From assembly GCF_004138395.1 (NCBI RefSeq), contig NZ_PRLM01000001.1, positions 1-64,000 on the forward strand: a DNA stretch of 64,000 bases, read 5' to 3'. Below are positions 7,999 through 16,828 of the stretch, in pieces. Made by a program: the position numbers and the translations under genes. The DNA comes from Candidatus Nanosyncoccus alces. GTDB taxonomy: Bacteria; Patescibacteriota; Saccharimonadia; Saccharimonadales; Saccharimonadaceae. Each line of letters opens with the position of its first letter. Position 1 is the stretch's first letter. The notes beneath the pieces were generated by a model that was not told where the DNA came from, did no database searches, and saw nothing but the letters and a program-made list of their open reading frames with translations.

Positions 7999-8826
7999 AT
8001 GGCGAAGGCAGAATTATTCCAAAAAGATATTCCGGTAGAAGAACGGGTGTTTTACTACGCTTCGGAAGAAGATGATCCGATTAAAACAGACGAACAAGAA
8101 CAAAAAGTAGAGGTGGGGTTACCGGAAGGCTATGATTTTATCCCTAAAAACCTGTTCACAAAGATGTATTCGGCAGTGTTGTTTCGGATTTTCAAACTTT
8201 TTGGGCAGTATTATGAACGAGGATATTGGCAGGCGAAGTTCCATGGGCGAGAAAAATTGAAAAAGGCGAAAGGAAAAGGCTATGTACTGTATGCTAATCA
8301 TACTAATCCTTTTCACGATGTGTTTGGGCCGGCATTAGCGGCGGATAGACGGATTTTTACAATTATTTCGCCGGTGAACTTGAAAATTCCGGGGATAGGG
8401 AAAGTGTTGCCATATATTGGCGGGTTGCCGTTAGGAAAAACTAAGGAAGAAAAAGCTGCCTTTCATGAAGCGGCGGACAAGAGGCTGAAGCAAGGGAATT
8501 GTTTGGTGATTTATCCGGAGGCCCACGTGTGGCCTTATGCGACGACAATTAGGAAATTCCCGGCGGGAGATAGGTCGTTTACCTACGCAGTGCGAAATAA
8601 TTTGCCGATTTTCACGATGACGACGACATATCATAAGCGTAAAGACAAGAAGCGGGGAGATTTGCCGCGAATGGATGTGTATATAGATGGGCCGTTTTGG
8701 CCGGATCCGAAGAAGACGGAAGAGGAAAATCGGGCGAAGCTGGCGCAAGAAGCTTATGATTCTATGGTAAAATGGAGTAAGAAGAATAGCTACGAGTATT
8801 TTAAGTATATAAAGAAGAAAAAATGA
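7999..8826 (+). CDS. PlsC-like 1-acyl-glycerol-3-phosphate acyltransferase
   Basis: This 275-aa protein belongs to the lysophospholipid acyltransferase superfamily, which transfers acyl chains to glycerol phosphates or related lipids at the membrane. The catalytic block is ANHTNPFHD at about residues 98-106: the His-to-Asp spacing is five residues instead of the usual four. Block II is IGGLPLGK, and IYPEAHVWPY stands where EGTR is normal. A TGATATAAT promoter-like element lies in the end of the preceding gene (about 7961-7969). The stop overlaps the next GT8 start (ATGA). The substrate is unknown. Confidence 0.78.
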   Translation: MAKAELFQKDIPVEERVFYYASEEDDPIKTDEQEQKVEVGLPEGYDFIPKNLFTKMYSAVLFRIFKLFGQYYERGYWQAKFHGREKLKKAKGKGYVLYANHTNPFHDVFGPALAADRRIFTIISPVNLKIPGIGKVLPYIGGLPLGKTKEEKAAFHEAADKRLKQGNCLVIYPEAHVWPYATTIRKFPAGDRSFTYAVRNNLPIFTMTTTYHKRKDKKRGDLPRMDVYIDGPFWPDPKKTEEENRAKLAQEAYDSMVKWSKKNSYEYFKYIKKKK

Positions 8827-9800
8827 GTATTTTTGATACGGGTTTGAACCCTTTGAAAAAAACTAAGGTTGTACCAGTTTTTTTGACGATTAATAGCGCT
8901 TATGCTCCGTATGCAGCGGCGGCGATTCATTCATTGACTCAACATGCGAACAAAAAGCGGTATTACCGAGTGATTATCTTGCATGATGGGCTGAACTGGG
9001 TGAATCGGGTACGGCTGAGAAGCCTGGTGACGAAAAACGTGGCGATACAGTTTAAAAAGATTAGCAGTAGTTTATATCTTAAGGCAATTGTTAAATATTG
9101 CTCACGGCGGAAAGGAGCAGGAGATTTCTTTTCTTCGGCGGTATATTATTATAGGTTTTTTATTCCGCGACTGTTCCCGATATATAGCAAGTGTGTATAT
9201 ATAGATAGTGATACGATTTTGCGCGGAGATATTGGTGAACTATTTGACATAGACCTAGAGGGGAAAATGATGGCAGCGATGGTAGATCCAAAAGTGGAGG
9301 TGATACCGGAATTTCGTGAGTACGTAGATAGAGCGGTAGGAGTGCAATATTGGGATTATTGTAATTCTGGGGTGCTGGTGATGGATATGAAGGCCTTAAG
9401 GAAGTTTGGATACTTGTCAGCTTTGGTGGATACAATAAATAAGTATGATGCTGATCTGGTGGCACCGGACCAAGATTATATGAATGTGATTTTGCGCGGA
9501 AAGATTTTGCATTTGGATGCAAAGTGGAATATGGAACCGGCGGAAGAATTGCCGAAAGATGCAAAATTGGTGCACTTTAATTTGTTTAATAAACCGTGGC
9601 ATTATAAAAATGTGCCGCAAGAAAAGATTTTTTGGAATGCGGCGAGGGGGACTGGATTTTATGGTGAGCTAAAGAGACAACAGCAGGCATTTGATGCAGA
9701 AAAACAGAAGGCAGACCATGAGAAGATAGAAGCATTGATCAAGAAGGCGGGGAGGCTTTCTAAAACTAAAGAGCCGATTTTGAAGTTTGAAGATAAGTAG
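8823..9800 (+). CDS. Glycosyltransferase family 8 protein
   Basis: A second GT8-type enzyme of 325 aa. The N terminus VVPVFLTINSAYAPYAAAAIHSL is the classical GT8 opening; the DxD motif lies in VYIDSDTILRGDIGELF (about residues 125-141); WDYCNSGVLVMDM and the C-terminal LVHFNLFNKPWHYK complete the family pattern. The last 50 residues are Lys-rich. It overlaps the acyltransferase by 4 nt, so the two are translationally coupled, suggesting that the acylated lipid and the transferred sugar belong to one glycoconjugate. Acceptor unknown. Confidence 0.87.
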   Translation: MSIFDTGLNPLKKTKVVPVFLTINSAYAPYAAAAIHSLTQHANKKRYYRVIILHDGLNWVNRVRLRSLVTKNVAIQFKKISSSLYLKAIVKYCSRRKGAGDFFSSAVYYYRFFIPRLFPIYSKCVYIDSDTILRGDIGELFDIDLEGKMMAAMVDPKVEVIPEFREYVDRAVGVQYWDYCNSGVLVMDMKALRKFGYLSALVDTINKYDADLVAPDQDYMNVILRGKILHLDAKWNMEPAEELPKDAKLVHFNLFNKPWHYKNVPQEKIFWNAARGTGFYGELKRQQQAFDAEKQKADHEKIEALIKKAGRLSKTKEPILKFEDK

Positions 9801-9815
9801 GGCGGGGTTTGCGGA

Positions 9816-9845
9816 CGATATTGGAAAATATCGGTATGTTATAAT
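9816..9845 (+). promoter_or_regulatory. smpB promoter with upstream palindrome
   Basis: TATAAT (9840-9845) lies 6 nt before the smpB ATG. The inverted repeat CGATATT-GGAA-AATATCG (9816-9833) occupies the -35 region, where no -35 hexamer is seen. It could be an operator or a weak terminator of the GT8 transcript. Confidence 0.55.
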
Positions 9846-9851
9846 TACTCT

Positions 9852-10268
9852 ATGAAAAAGAAGAAGGCCCCAGATATGGTGACGGTGAATCGCAAGGCGC
9901 GTTATGATTATGCGCTAGGTGATGAGCTGACGGTGGGGATGAGCTTAGCGGGGCCAGAAGTACGAGCGATTCGGGACCATCATGTGCAGTTGAAAGGGTC
10001 TTTTGTAACGATAAGGAATAGTGAACTATGGCTAAATAACCTGACTTTGGGTGCGGAAACGGCGCGGAACATTAAGTTATTAGCCACAAAAAAACAAATT
10101 GCTGCGCTAGAAAAAGAGAAAGTGGCTGGGTGTACGGTGGTGCCAGTAAAGCTTTTGGGCGGTGGAAGACATATTAAACTAGTGATTGCGGTAGGGAAAG
10201 GCAAGAAAAAATATGATAAGCGTGAAACGATAAAGAAACGTGATATAGAGCGGGGGCGGTACGCATGA
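9852..10268 (+). CDS. smpB: SsrA-binding protein SmpB
   Basis: SmpB delivers tmRNA to stalled ribosomes for trans-translation. The 138-aa sequence has the beta-barrel core YALGDELTVGMSLAGPEVRAIRD, the RNA-binding LLGGGRHIKLVIAVGKGKKKYDKRE, and the basic C-terminal tail that enters the mRNA channel. Its first residues (MKKKK) are basic. No Shine-Dalgarno is present; the -10 hexamer lies 6 nt before ATG, so a leaderless transcript is likely. Its stop overlaps the xth start (ATGA). No tmRNA gene lies in this window. Confidence 0.95.
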   Translation: MKKKKAPDMVTVNRKARYDYALGDELTVGMSLAGPEVRAIRDHHVQLKGSFVTIRNSELWLNNLTLGAETARNIKLLATKKQIAALEKEKVAGCTVVPVKLLGGGRHIKLVIAVGKGKKKYDKRETIKKRDIERGRYA

Positions 10269-11047
10269 GAATATTTTCGTGGAATGTGAATGGGCTACGA
10301 GCGGTGCTAAATAAGGGCGCTTTGCAAGAGTTTATGACGAACGAGCAGCCGGATATTTTGTGCGTGCAAGAAACTAAAGCCAAACCGGGGCAAGCGGAGG
10401 TGGATTTTCCGGAGTATGAAGAATTGTGGAATTCGGCGGAGCGGGCGGGATATAGCGGCACGGCAATTTTTACAAAAATCAAACCGATTGCAGTGAATAA
10501 TGTTTTGCCGGTGGAAGCGGATTTGGCGGATCAATTTGGCGACCCCTTAAGTGAGGGTAGAGTGCAGACGGCGGAATTCGAGAAGTTTTATTTGGTGAAT
10601 ATTTATACGCCGAATTCGAAACGAGGGTTAGAGAGATTAGAATTAAGGGAAAAGATGTGGGATCCGGCGGTATGTAAGTATTTGAAAGAATTAGAAAAGA
10701 AAAAACCGGTGGTGGTGTGCGGGGACTTTAATGCGGCGCATACAGAAATAGATTTAGCACGACCAGCGGCAAATCGTCATAATGCGGGGTTTACGGATGA
10801 AGAACGGCGGGGCGTAACAAATTTGTTGAAGGCGGGGCTGGTGGATACGTTTAGAGAGTTGAATCCGGATGTGCAGAGGTATACTTGGTGGAGCCATTGG
10901 GGGTATGCACGCGAGAATAATGTGGGATGGCGGATAGATTACTTTTTTGTTTCGAAAAGCTTAAAGGGCAATTTGAAAGCGGCGGAGATTTATGAGGATG
11001 TGATGGGCTCGGATCATTGTCCGATATCGATTACGTTGGAGTTCTGA
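10265..11047 (+). CDS. xth: Exodeoxyribonuclease III / AP endonuclease
   Basis: This 260-aa enzyme of the ExoIII/APE1 family incises abasic sites in base-excision repair. Motifs in order: FSWNVNGLRA (Asn), LCVQETKA (metal-binding Glu), VNIYTPNS, VVCGDFNAAH (Asp/Asn), WWSHWGYARENNVGWRIDYFF, and GSDHCPI (catalytic His). Length matches the family. It overlaps smpB by 4 nt and the following gene by 1 nt, forming a three-gene unit. Confidence 0.93.
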   Translation: MRIFSWNVNGLRAVLNKGALQEFMTNEQPDILCVQETKAKPGQAEVDFPEYEELWNSAERAGYSGTAIFTKIKPIAVNNVLPVEADLADQFGDPLSEGRVQTAEFEKFYLVNIYTPNSKRGLERLELREKMWDPAVCKYLKELEKKKPVVVCGDFNAAHTEIDLARPAANRHNAGFTDEERRGVTNLLKAGLVDTFRELNPDVQRYTWWSHWGYARENNVGWRIDYFFVSKSLKGNLKAAEIYEDVMGSDHCPISITLEF

Positions 11048-11826
11048 TGGAATATTTTGAAAAGTTAGAGAATAATACGGCGGAAGATTTGCTGTGGAAT
11101 ATGCCAGAGCGCAAACAAGGGGCGGTGAATGTGGTGGGCGGAAATGCACAGAATTTTCGTACGCCAGTGAAAGTGGCAGAATATTTGGTGGAGAAGTATC
11201 CGGTGGAAACGGTAAATTTGGTGTTGCCGGATGTTTTGAAAAATAAATTGCCGCCGATGCCGAATTTTATGTTTTTAAAAGCTACAGAAAGTGGTTCTTT
11301 TGCAGATAGTGAGGAGTTTGGTGAAGCTATGGGGAGGGCGGATTATAATTTGGTAATTGGGGATTTATCGAAAAATGTGATTACGGGGAAGGCTGTAGCG
11401 AGCGCGTGTGGAAGTTCCGAAAAACCAGTGATGATCACGAGAGATGCGGTGGATTTGGTGACGGAGAATGGACCGGAAAAATTGCTGTTGAATGAAAATT
11501 TGGTGATTTTTGGATCGTTAGCGCAAATGCAAAAAATGTTGCGGTCGGTGTATTATCCGAAGATGCTACTTTTGTCACAATCTCTGGTACAGGTGGCGGA
11601 GGTGTTGCATAAATTTACGTTAAGTTATCCGGTGGGGTTGGTGACTTTGCACAGCGGACAGATATTGATTGCGAGAGATGGCAGAGTGAAAGCAGTACCA
11701 TTAGAAAAATCTGGTTATTCGCCGATAATGTTTTGGGATGGGGAACTCGCGGCTAAGATTGTGGCGTTGAATTTATATAATCCTGGTGATTGGGTGCAGG
11801 CTACCGTAGCGGCGATTTTTGCGTAA
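11047..11826 (+). CDS. Possible NAD(P)H-hydrate dehydratase-like (ribokinase fold) protein
   Basis: The 259-aa product has a glycine-rich strand-turn (VNVVGGNAQNF), repeated beta-alpha units (VETVNLVLPDVLKNKLP, YNLVIGDLSKN) and a late GLVTLHSGQILIARDG segment. The order resembles the NnrD/YjeF C-terminal family, which repairs hydrated NAD(P)H, but the key motifs are too diverged for me to be certain. I chose ATG 11047 because it overlaps the xth TGA (TGATG); the frame extended upstream would overlap xth by 30 nt. If it is not a dehydratase, it is best called a ribokinase-fold or hypothetical protein. Confidence 0.5.
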   Translation: MEYFEKLENNTAEDLLWNMPERKQGAVNVVGGNAQNFRTPVKVAEYLVEKYPVETVNLVLPDVLKNKLPPMPNFMFLKATESGSFADSEEFGEAMGRADYNLVIGDLSKNVITGKAVASACGSSEKPVMITRDAVDLVTENGPEKLLLNENLVIFGSLAQMQKMLRSVYYPKMLLLSQSLVQVAEVLHKFTLSYPVGLVTLHSGQILIARDGRVKAVPLEKSGYSPIMFWDGELAAKIVALNLYNPGDWVQATVAAIFA

Positions 11827-11844
11827 GTATGATATGATAAAAAT

Positions 11845-13746
11845 ATGAGACTAAAACACTTTCTTTGGGGTATGGTGATTGTGTTGGCTTTGGTGCCGAT
11901 AAACAATGTCTTTGCAAGTGCTCAAGATTTTTATTTTGAGGATTTTACGGCAGATTATTATTTGACAAAACTAGAGGATGGGACGAGCAATTTACATGTA
12001 AAAGAAGTGCTGACTGCAGTTTTTCCGGAGACAAACCAGAATCACGGAATTACGCGGACGATACCGTATACGAATCAGGGTGGGGTGAACCGGACGATAG
12101 CGAATGAAGCGGCGTTGAATTTGACGGTACTAAGAAACGGGAAGTCGGAAAACGTGAATAAGATTGTGGATGACGACGGATACTATACGATATATATTGG
12201 CAGTGCAAGTGAATATGTGCACGGGGAGCAAGTGTATACCTTGGAATATGATTACACAGACGTGATTACGGAATTTGCGGCAGATGGTGAAAATGTGAGT
12301 GGAAAAGAAAATGCAGAAAAGGCGTTTCAGGAATTGTACTGGGATACGAATGGTACAGGTTGGAAACAGGAATTTGGTAAAGTGTCGGCGAGACTACACG
12401 TGTCGGCGGACATGTATGAAAATATGTTTGATGATGCATGGTGCTATGTGGGACGGTACGGTGCGAAGGGTGAAGATAGGTGCGTGATTATGCCGACTGG
12501 TGATGGCTTTGAGTTTGAAGCGGTGAAACTGGGTGCGGGCGAGAATTTGACTTTCGTGACGGAATTTGAGCCGGATACGTTTAAGGTGGTTATTAAAAAA
12601 GACTACACGTTGGTGATAATATTGGCGACCGAAATTATGTTAGCCGCAATTATCGTGATATGGCGGATATTGAAGTGGAAAAGTGAAGCGAAGCCGAAAT
12701 ATGACATGTATAAGAAAATTTTTGTGGTGCCACAGTATCAACCACCGAAGGACAAGAATGTTTGCGTGGCGGAAGGTGGGCAGGTTTACGTAAAGAAAAC
12801 TAAATCTTCGTACGTGGCGACTTTGTTAGAATTAGCAGTAAGTAAAAAAGTGACGATAAAAAAGATAGAAGGTGAGAAATATGATTGGGCGGTAATTTTA
12901 AATGTGGAGCCGGAGAAACTGACTGGCTCGCAGAAGCAAATGATGAATATACTGTCTGGAGATGGTAAATTTAAAAAGGATGATGAAATAGCAATTCAGA
13001 AACATATAGAAACTAGTTATTTGTCGGACTGTGCGAAAAAATATGAGGAGGGGGCTGAAGATGTACTGAAGAAAAACGGGTATTTTATTAAGGAAGAAAA
13101 GGAGAAAAATAAATTTAAATGGTTATCGGTAATTTTGCTTGTGTTCGTAATGTGGGGTGTGATATTCGGGATTGAAACGATTGAAAACTTTGTAGAAAAA
13201 TATGTAGCAAATGCAAATGGGGTGTTGGTTGGAGGGGGTTTGATCCCATTGCTAATACCTGTGATATTTATGATAACCGTAATAATAATATCCAAAATAG
13301 AGCAGCAAAGACGTAAGTATGCTAAATATACAGAAGAGGGCTTGAAGTTGGTAAGGTTTTTGGAAGGTCTGGAATTGTATATTAAAATGGCAGAAGCGGA
13401 TAGGCTGAAGTTTTTACAATCGGTGGAAGGGGCGGATATGTCTAATGCGGGTATTGTGAAACTGTATGAAAAACTTTTACCATGGGCGAGTTTGTTTGGA
13501 GAAGAGAAAAGTTGGGCGAAGGAACTAGAAAAATATTATGATTTTGAAGGTGTAAATGAAGTTATTAGTTCTGATGTGCTGAATGGGATTATTGCTTCTA
13601 ATATGGTGCGGGATATTAATAATACAATTATGAAATCGACAAGCTACGCGAATGCTGGTGGCGGGGGAAGTTCTTTCTCGTCTGGTGGCGGAGGCGGTGG
13701 ATTCTCCGGCGGTGGGGGCGGAGGTGGAGGTGGGGGCGGCTGGTAA
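11845..13746 (+). CDS. DUF2207 family membrane protein
   Basis: The 633-aa product starts with a signal peptide (MRLKHFLWGMVIVLALVPIN, ending near FASA), has an extracellular DUF2207-type beta-rich domain (about 25-245, with HGITRTIPY), a membrane segment near 250-272, a cytoplasmic domain, a further pair of membrane segments (about 420-490), and a C-terminal glycine run with interspersed Ser/Phe (from about residue 603). This architecture is typical of DUF2207/YciQ-like proteins, whose function is unknown. TATGAT lies 6 nt before the ATG, implying a leaderless mRNA. Confidence 0.85.
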   Translation: MRLKHFLWGMVIVLALVPINNVFASAQDFYFEDFTADYYLTKLEDGTSNLHVKEVLTAVFPETNQNHGITRTIPYTNQGGVNRTIANEAALNLTVLRNGKSENVNKIVDDDGYYTIYIGSASEYVHGEQVYTLEYDYTDVITEFAADGENVSGKENAEKAFQELYWDTNGTGWKQEFGKVSARLHVSADMYENMFDDAWCYVGRYGAKGEDRCVIMPTGDGFEFEAVKLGAGENLTFVTEFEPDTFKVVIKKDYTLVIILATEIMLAAIIVIWRILKWKSEAKPKYDMYKKIFVVPQYQPPKDKNVCVAEGGQVYVKKTKSSYVATLLELAVSKKVTIKKIEGEKYDWAVILNVEPEKLTGSQKQMMNILSGDGKFKKDDEIAIQKHIETSYLSDCAKKYEEGAEDVLKKNGYFIKEEKEKNKFKWLSVILLVFVMWGVIFGIETIENFVEKYVANANGVLVGGGLIPLLIPVIFMITVIIISKIEQQRRKYAKYTEEGLKLVRFLEGLELYIKMAEADRLKFLQSVEGADMSNAGIVKLYEKLLPWASLFGEEKSWAKELEKYYDFEGVNEVISSDVLNGIIASNMVRDINNTIMKSTSYANAGGGGSSFSSGGGGGGFSGGGGGGGGGGGW

Positions 13747-13754
13747 AGCTGCCG

Positions 13755-14402
13755 CTACTTCTTTTCTTTTTTGGCTTTTCTGGTTAATTCTTTTTCGATG
13801 TCTACCGCATCACGGGAAATGTTCTCGCGGCGTTGGCGAAGGAAAAGCCACATGTAGATGTATACTGAGCAACCGGCGGCAAAGAGGATGTATTTGACTG
13901 GGTTAGGCCAGCTGGTGGCGAAAAGTACTACAGCATTAATGATGCCGATGCAGATGGTGTAGATGTAGCGGCGAACGAGAACAAGTTTTTTGGCGAGAGG
14001 GAAGTTTTTCTTGGTGAGTGAGTTTGGCGTACAGTTGTCTGGATGACCAAAGAATTTGCCATAAACGATAAGCTCAATAATACTACAGATTACGACGTAG
14101 AAGATGATGACAGAAATGCCGAAGATGGCATTGACATGTAGAGTCAAGAAGAGTACTTGAGAAGCTGCGAGAAGGACATCAGAAACCATGTCGTAAAGGG
14201 CGGCGTATTTGCGATATTTGGGCTCTTTGCCTTTAGGGAAAGGCCATTTACGAGCGCATGTACCATCGAAAGTGTCTGTAAGTACAGCAGCGAAGAAAAT
14301 GATAAAAGCGCCTTCAGTAGATCCGCCAAGGATAGCCCAGAAGAATAGAACAATGGCTAAAATGAATCTTGATAATGTAAGTATGTCTGCTAAGTATCTC
14401 AT
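13755..14402 (-). CDS. CDP-alcohol phosphatidyltransferase family protein
   Basis: This 215-aa polytopic membrane protein transfers a phospho-alcohol from a CDP-lipid in phospholipid synthesis. The signature starts DTFDGTCARKW and ends ALYDMVSD, which supplies the four Asp of the DGxxAR...Dx3D motif; the spacing is longer than usual and the Gly four residues before the third Asp is Ala. About five or six hydrophobic segments are visible. It is 8 nt from the end of the GT4 glycosyltransferase gene encoded upstream. The -10 (14415-14410) is 7 nt before the ATG and no Shine-Dalgarno is seen. The alcohol (glycerol-P, inositol-P or other) cannot be read from sequence. Confidence 0.8.
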   Translation of the reverse strand: MRYLADILTLSRFILAIVLFFWAILGGSTEGAFIIFFAAVLTDTFDGTCARKWPFPKGKEPKYRKYAALYDMVSDVLLAASQVLFLTLHVNAIFGISVIIFYVVICSIIELIVYGKFFGHPDNCTPNSLTKKNFPLAKKLVLVRRYIYTICIGIINAVVLFATSWPNPVKYILFAAGCSVYIYMWLFLRQRRENISRDAVDIEKELTRKAKKEKK

Positions 14403-14410
14403 ATTCGTAA

Positions 14411-15637
14411 TTATAGCATAAGATGAAATATATCTTCGAGAGTCTTGATTCTTTGAGAAATTAAGGTCTCTTGGCGATGTTTTAGCATAATTTTGCTCAT
14501 TTGCTGGATTTTGTCTGGGTGATTAAGTAAATCGTTGAGGGCCTCGGCCATTTGGAAGGGAGTAGGGCCAGAACTTAAGATATAGCTGTCTTTCGGAATG
14601 ATTTCTTGCATGTCTGGGTCGCAAATAAAAACTGGTACGCCACTGGCTTCGGCTTCCACTAAAGTCATTGGGTAGTTGTCAAAATTATAAGAGGCTAATA
14701 CGTCTAAGTGGGATTTGAGGATAGCGTTTTGAACTGTATTAAATTTGCTGTTGCCGTGGAAGGTGACGTTTAGGTGGTGTTTGGTGGCGTAGCGTTTGGC
14801 TTTGTTAAGATTGGCACCGTCACCGTAAACGTTGAGATGATATTTCCCGTTAACTTGATTTAATGCGCGCAAAAATGGCAGGATACGCTTTTCGCCGGAG
14901 AGACGCGAGTGCCAAATGATTTCTAAGGTTTGGCCTAGCTTTAGTGTTTTTACTGAGGGGTTAGTGGGGAAGTTTTTGTCTGGGTAGCCGTTGGGGAAGA
15001 TCTTGATCTTGTGCTTGACCCCGTAGTGGTTAAGTTTTTTGGCAAAGTGGTGGGATGGCGTGATGACACAGTCGGCGTAGTTGGCGTGGTTTACCATTAA
15101 AGTCCACATTTTAGCTTTAGCGACGGTGTTGGCTAAATAATTGTCTTTATGAACTCTTGTGGGATGGGGTATATACCAAGAGTGAAACCAGTTTAATAAA
15201 GTAGCGACGATGGTGCGGAGACCAAAGGGGATAATACTGGTGACGCCCATATCTTCGCGACCATGCATTACTTGGATAGAGGGAATTTTTAACTTTTTGG
15301 CAAGGTGTAGACCAGCGATAGAGCAGCCAGATTCGTAATGGATATAGTAAATATCAAAATCTTTGATTTCGGGATGTTCTTGAAGAAGCCATTTTTCGAC
15401 GAGTTTAGGGCGACGTGAGACTGGCGTGAGGCCACGGAAACACCAGTGACAACTTGGTACTGGGAAAATATTTTCTTTGGCAAGATTTTGTCGCTCTTTT
15501 GGAGTTTTAGGGTAACTAGTACTAAAGATGTAGACGGTGTGGCCGCGGCGTTCAAGTTCGGTTTTTTGGGCATTAATGGAAGAAGTGATGCCACCGGTAA
15601 GATCTAGGTAGCAATCCGAGAAAAATGCGATCTTCAT
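14411..15637 (-). CDS. GT4 glycosyltransferase (possible diacylglycerol glucosyltransferase)
   Basis: This 408-aa GT-B enzyme has the N-terminal Gly-rich loop FFSDCYLDLTGGITSSI, the central IWHSRLSGEKRILPFLRA phosphate-binding region and the C-terminal EAEASGVPVFICDPD motif that contacts the nucleotide sugar. Such enzymes resemble 1,2-diacylglycerol 3-glucosyltransferases and mannosyltransferases acting at the cytoplasmic face of the membrane. With the CDP-alcohol enzyme downstream, a role in glycolipid synthesis is likely. Its -10 region overlaps the metK promoter on the opposite strand, and the leader is at most a few nucleotides. Confidence 0.82.
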   Translation of the reverse strand: MKIAFFSDCYLDLTGGITSSINAQKTELERRGHTVYIFSTSYPKTPKERQNLAKENIFPVPSCHWCFRGLTPVSRRPKLVEKWLLQEHPEIKDFDIYYIHYESGCSIAGLHLAKKLKIPSIQVMHGREDMGVTSIIPFGLRTIVATLLNWFHSWYIPHPTRVHKDNYLANTVAKAKMWTLMVNHANYADCVITPSHHFAKKLNHYGVKHKIKIFPNGYPDKNFPTNPSVKTLKLGQTLEIIWHSRLSGEKRILPFLRALNQVNGKYHLNVYGDGANLNKAKRYATKHHLNVTFHGNSKFNTVQNAILKSHLDVLASYNFDNYPMTLVEAEASGVPVFICDPDMQEIIPKDSYILSSGPTPFQMAEALNDLLNHPDKIQQMSKIMLKHRQETLISQRIKTLEDIFHLML

Positions 15638-15641
15638 ATGC

Positions 15642-15651
15642 TATAATAATA
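15642..15651. promoter_or_regulatory. Overlapping divergent -10 elements of metK and GT4 gene
   Basis: TATAAT (15642-15647, plus strand, TGCTATAAT form) serves metK. The complementary strand of the same bases offers TATTAT (15648-15643 or 15651-15646) for the GT4 gene, 5 or 8 nt from its ATG. The two promoters cannot be used at the same time. Confidence 0.55.
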
Positions 15652-15673
15652 ACATATTTAAGTGGAGGTATTT

Positions 15674-16633
15674 ATGTTCTATAGGACTGCGGAAAGTGTT
15701 TCTCCGAAACACCCGGATAAATTGTGTGATCAGATTAGTGACGCGATTTTGGATGCGTATTTAGCGGCAGATCCGGATGCGCGTGTGGCGGCCGAGGCTT
15801 GTGGCGGGCACGGCGTAGTGTTCGTGACGGGAGAGATTACTTCTACGGTGGATGTTGATATTCCTTCTGTTGTAAAGCGTATTGCTGGCGATGTGGAAGT
15901 GCATACTAAAATTGTGAAGCAATCGCCAGAAATTGCACAAGGGGTGGATACTGGTGGTGCGGGTGATCAGGGGATAATGATTGGCTATGCGTGTGATGAG
16001 ACACCAGAAATGTTGCCTTTGGAAGTAATATTGGCGCGACGGTTGAATCAATATATTTATGAAAAATACCCATACGACGGTAAAACGCAAGTAACAATTG
16101 CGCCGGATGGAACGATTGATTCAATCGTAGCAAGTTTTCAGAATGTGCCAAAAGGGGAATTGGAGAAATTGGTGCGTGAGTTTGTGGAGAAGGAGGGGCT
16201 AGAAGGGAAGTTGGAGCTACATATTAATCCGGCGGGGGATTGGCAACAAGGTGGATTTGATGCGGATACTGGTTTGACTGGGCGGAAGTTGATAGTGGAT
16301 AATTATGGACCAAGAGTGGCGATTGGCGGTGGGTGCTATTCGGGTAAAGATCCGTCAAAGGTGGATAGATCAGCGGCATATATGGCACGGAGGATTGCAG
16401 TGGATTATCTTAGAAAGCGGAAAGCGCACGAAGTATTGGTGCGGTTGGCTTACGCGATTGGTTATGCCGAGCCTTTGGAAAAGACGGTGATTGTAGATGG
16501 TGAGGCTGAAGAGATTGAGGGGTATGATCTTACACCGAATGGGATTATAAAATTCTTAGATTTGAAGAGACCGATATACGAGGGTACGGCATGTTACGGG
16601 CATTATGGCGAGGGGTTTGATTGGGATAAGTAA
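15674..16633 (+). CDS. metK: S-adenosylmethionine synthetase (short form)
   Basis: MetK makes S-adenosylmethionine from ATP and methionine. Conserved motifs include SVSPKHPDKLCDQISDA, GAGDQGIMIGYA, DTGLTGRKLIVDNYG and GGCYSGKDPSKVDRSAAYMA. The protein is about 319 aa against the usual 380-400; most of the missing length lies between the conserved motifs. I chose ATG 15674 because TGGAGG lies just upstream; a GTG 12 nt earlier lies on the Shine-Dalgarno. It has its own promoter and terminator. Confidence 0.94.
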   Translation: MFYRTAESVSPKHPDKLCDQISDAILDAYLAADPDARVAAEACGGHGVVFVTGEITSTVDVDIPSVVKRIAGDVEVHTKIVKQSPEIAQGVDTGGAGDQGIMIGYACDETPEMLPLEVILARRLNQYIYEKYPYDGKTQVTIAPDGTIDSIVASFQNVPKGELEKLVREFVEKEGLEGKLELHINPAGDWQQGGFDADTGLTGRKLIVDNYGPRVAIGGGCYSGKDPSKVDRSAAYMARRIAVDYLRKRKAHEVLVRLAYAIGYAEPLEKTVIVDGEAEEIEGYDLTPNGIIKFLDLKRPIYEGTACYGHYGEGFDWDK

Positions 16634-16642
16634 TTAAGCTAG

Positions 16643-16670
16643 AAAAATACCCCGGGAGGGGTATTTTTTT
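16643..16670 (+). terminator. Terminator of metK
   Basis: AAAAATACCCC / GGGGTATTTTT forms an 11-bp stem with a GGGA loop and a T-run, and is therefore effective in both directions. It also closes the tRNA-Leu(CAA) transcript from the right. Confidence 0.88.
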
Positions 16671-16694
16671 GTGATATTTTTGCTCGATTGTCAA

Positions 16695-16781
16695 TGGTGG
16701 GCGAGGAGGGACTTGAACCCTCACGGCCTTACGACCACAAGATTTTGAGTCTAGCGCGTCTACCAGTTCCGCCACTCGCCC
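16695..16781 (-). tRNA. tRNA-Leu (anticodon CAA)
   Basis: The acceptor GGGCGAG pairs with CTCGCCC; the anticodon loop CTCAAAA reads CAA; a long variable arm and an encoded CCA are present. Confidence 0.96.
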
Positions 16782-16828
16782 GTGATGTTATTTTACCATA
16801 TTTTCTCTAATTATGCTATAATTTTGTT

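Noticed and set aside
13660-13746. Microsatellite or assembly artefact at the Gly-rich end of the DUF2207 gene
   Set aside because: Glycine-rich C termini are typical of this family, and codons vary along the run.
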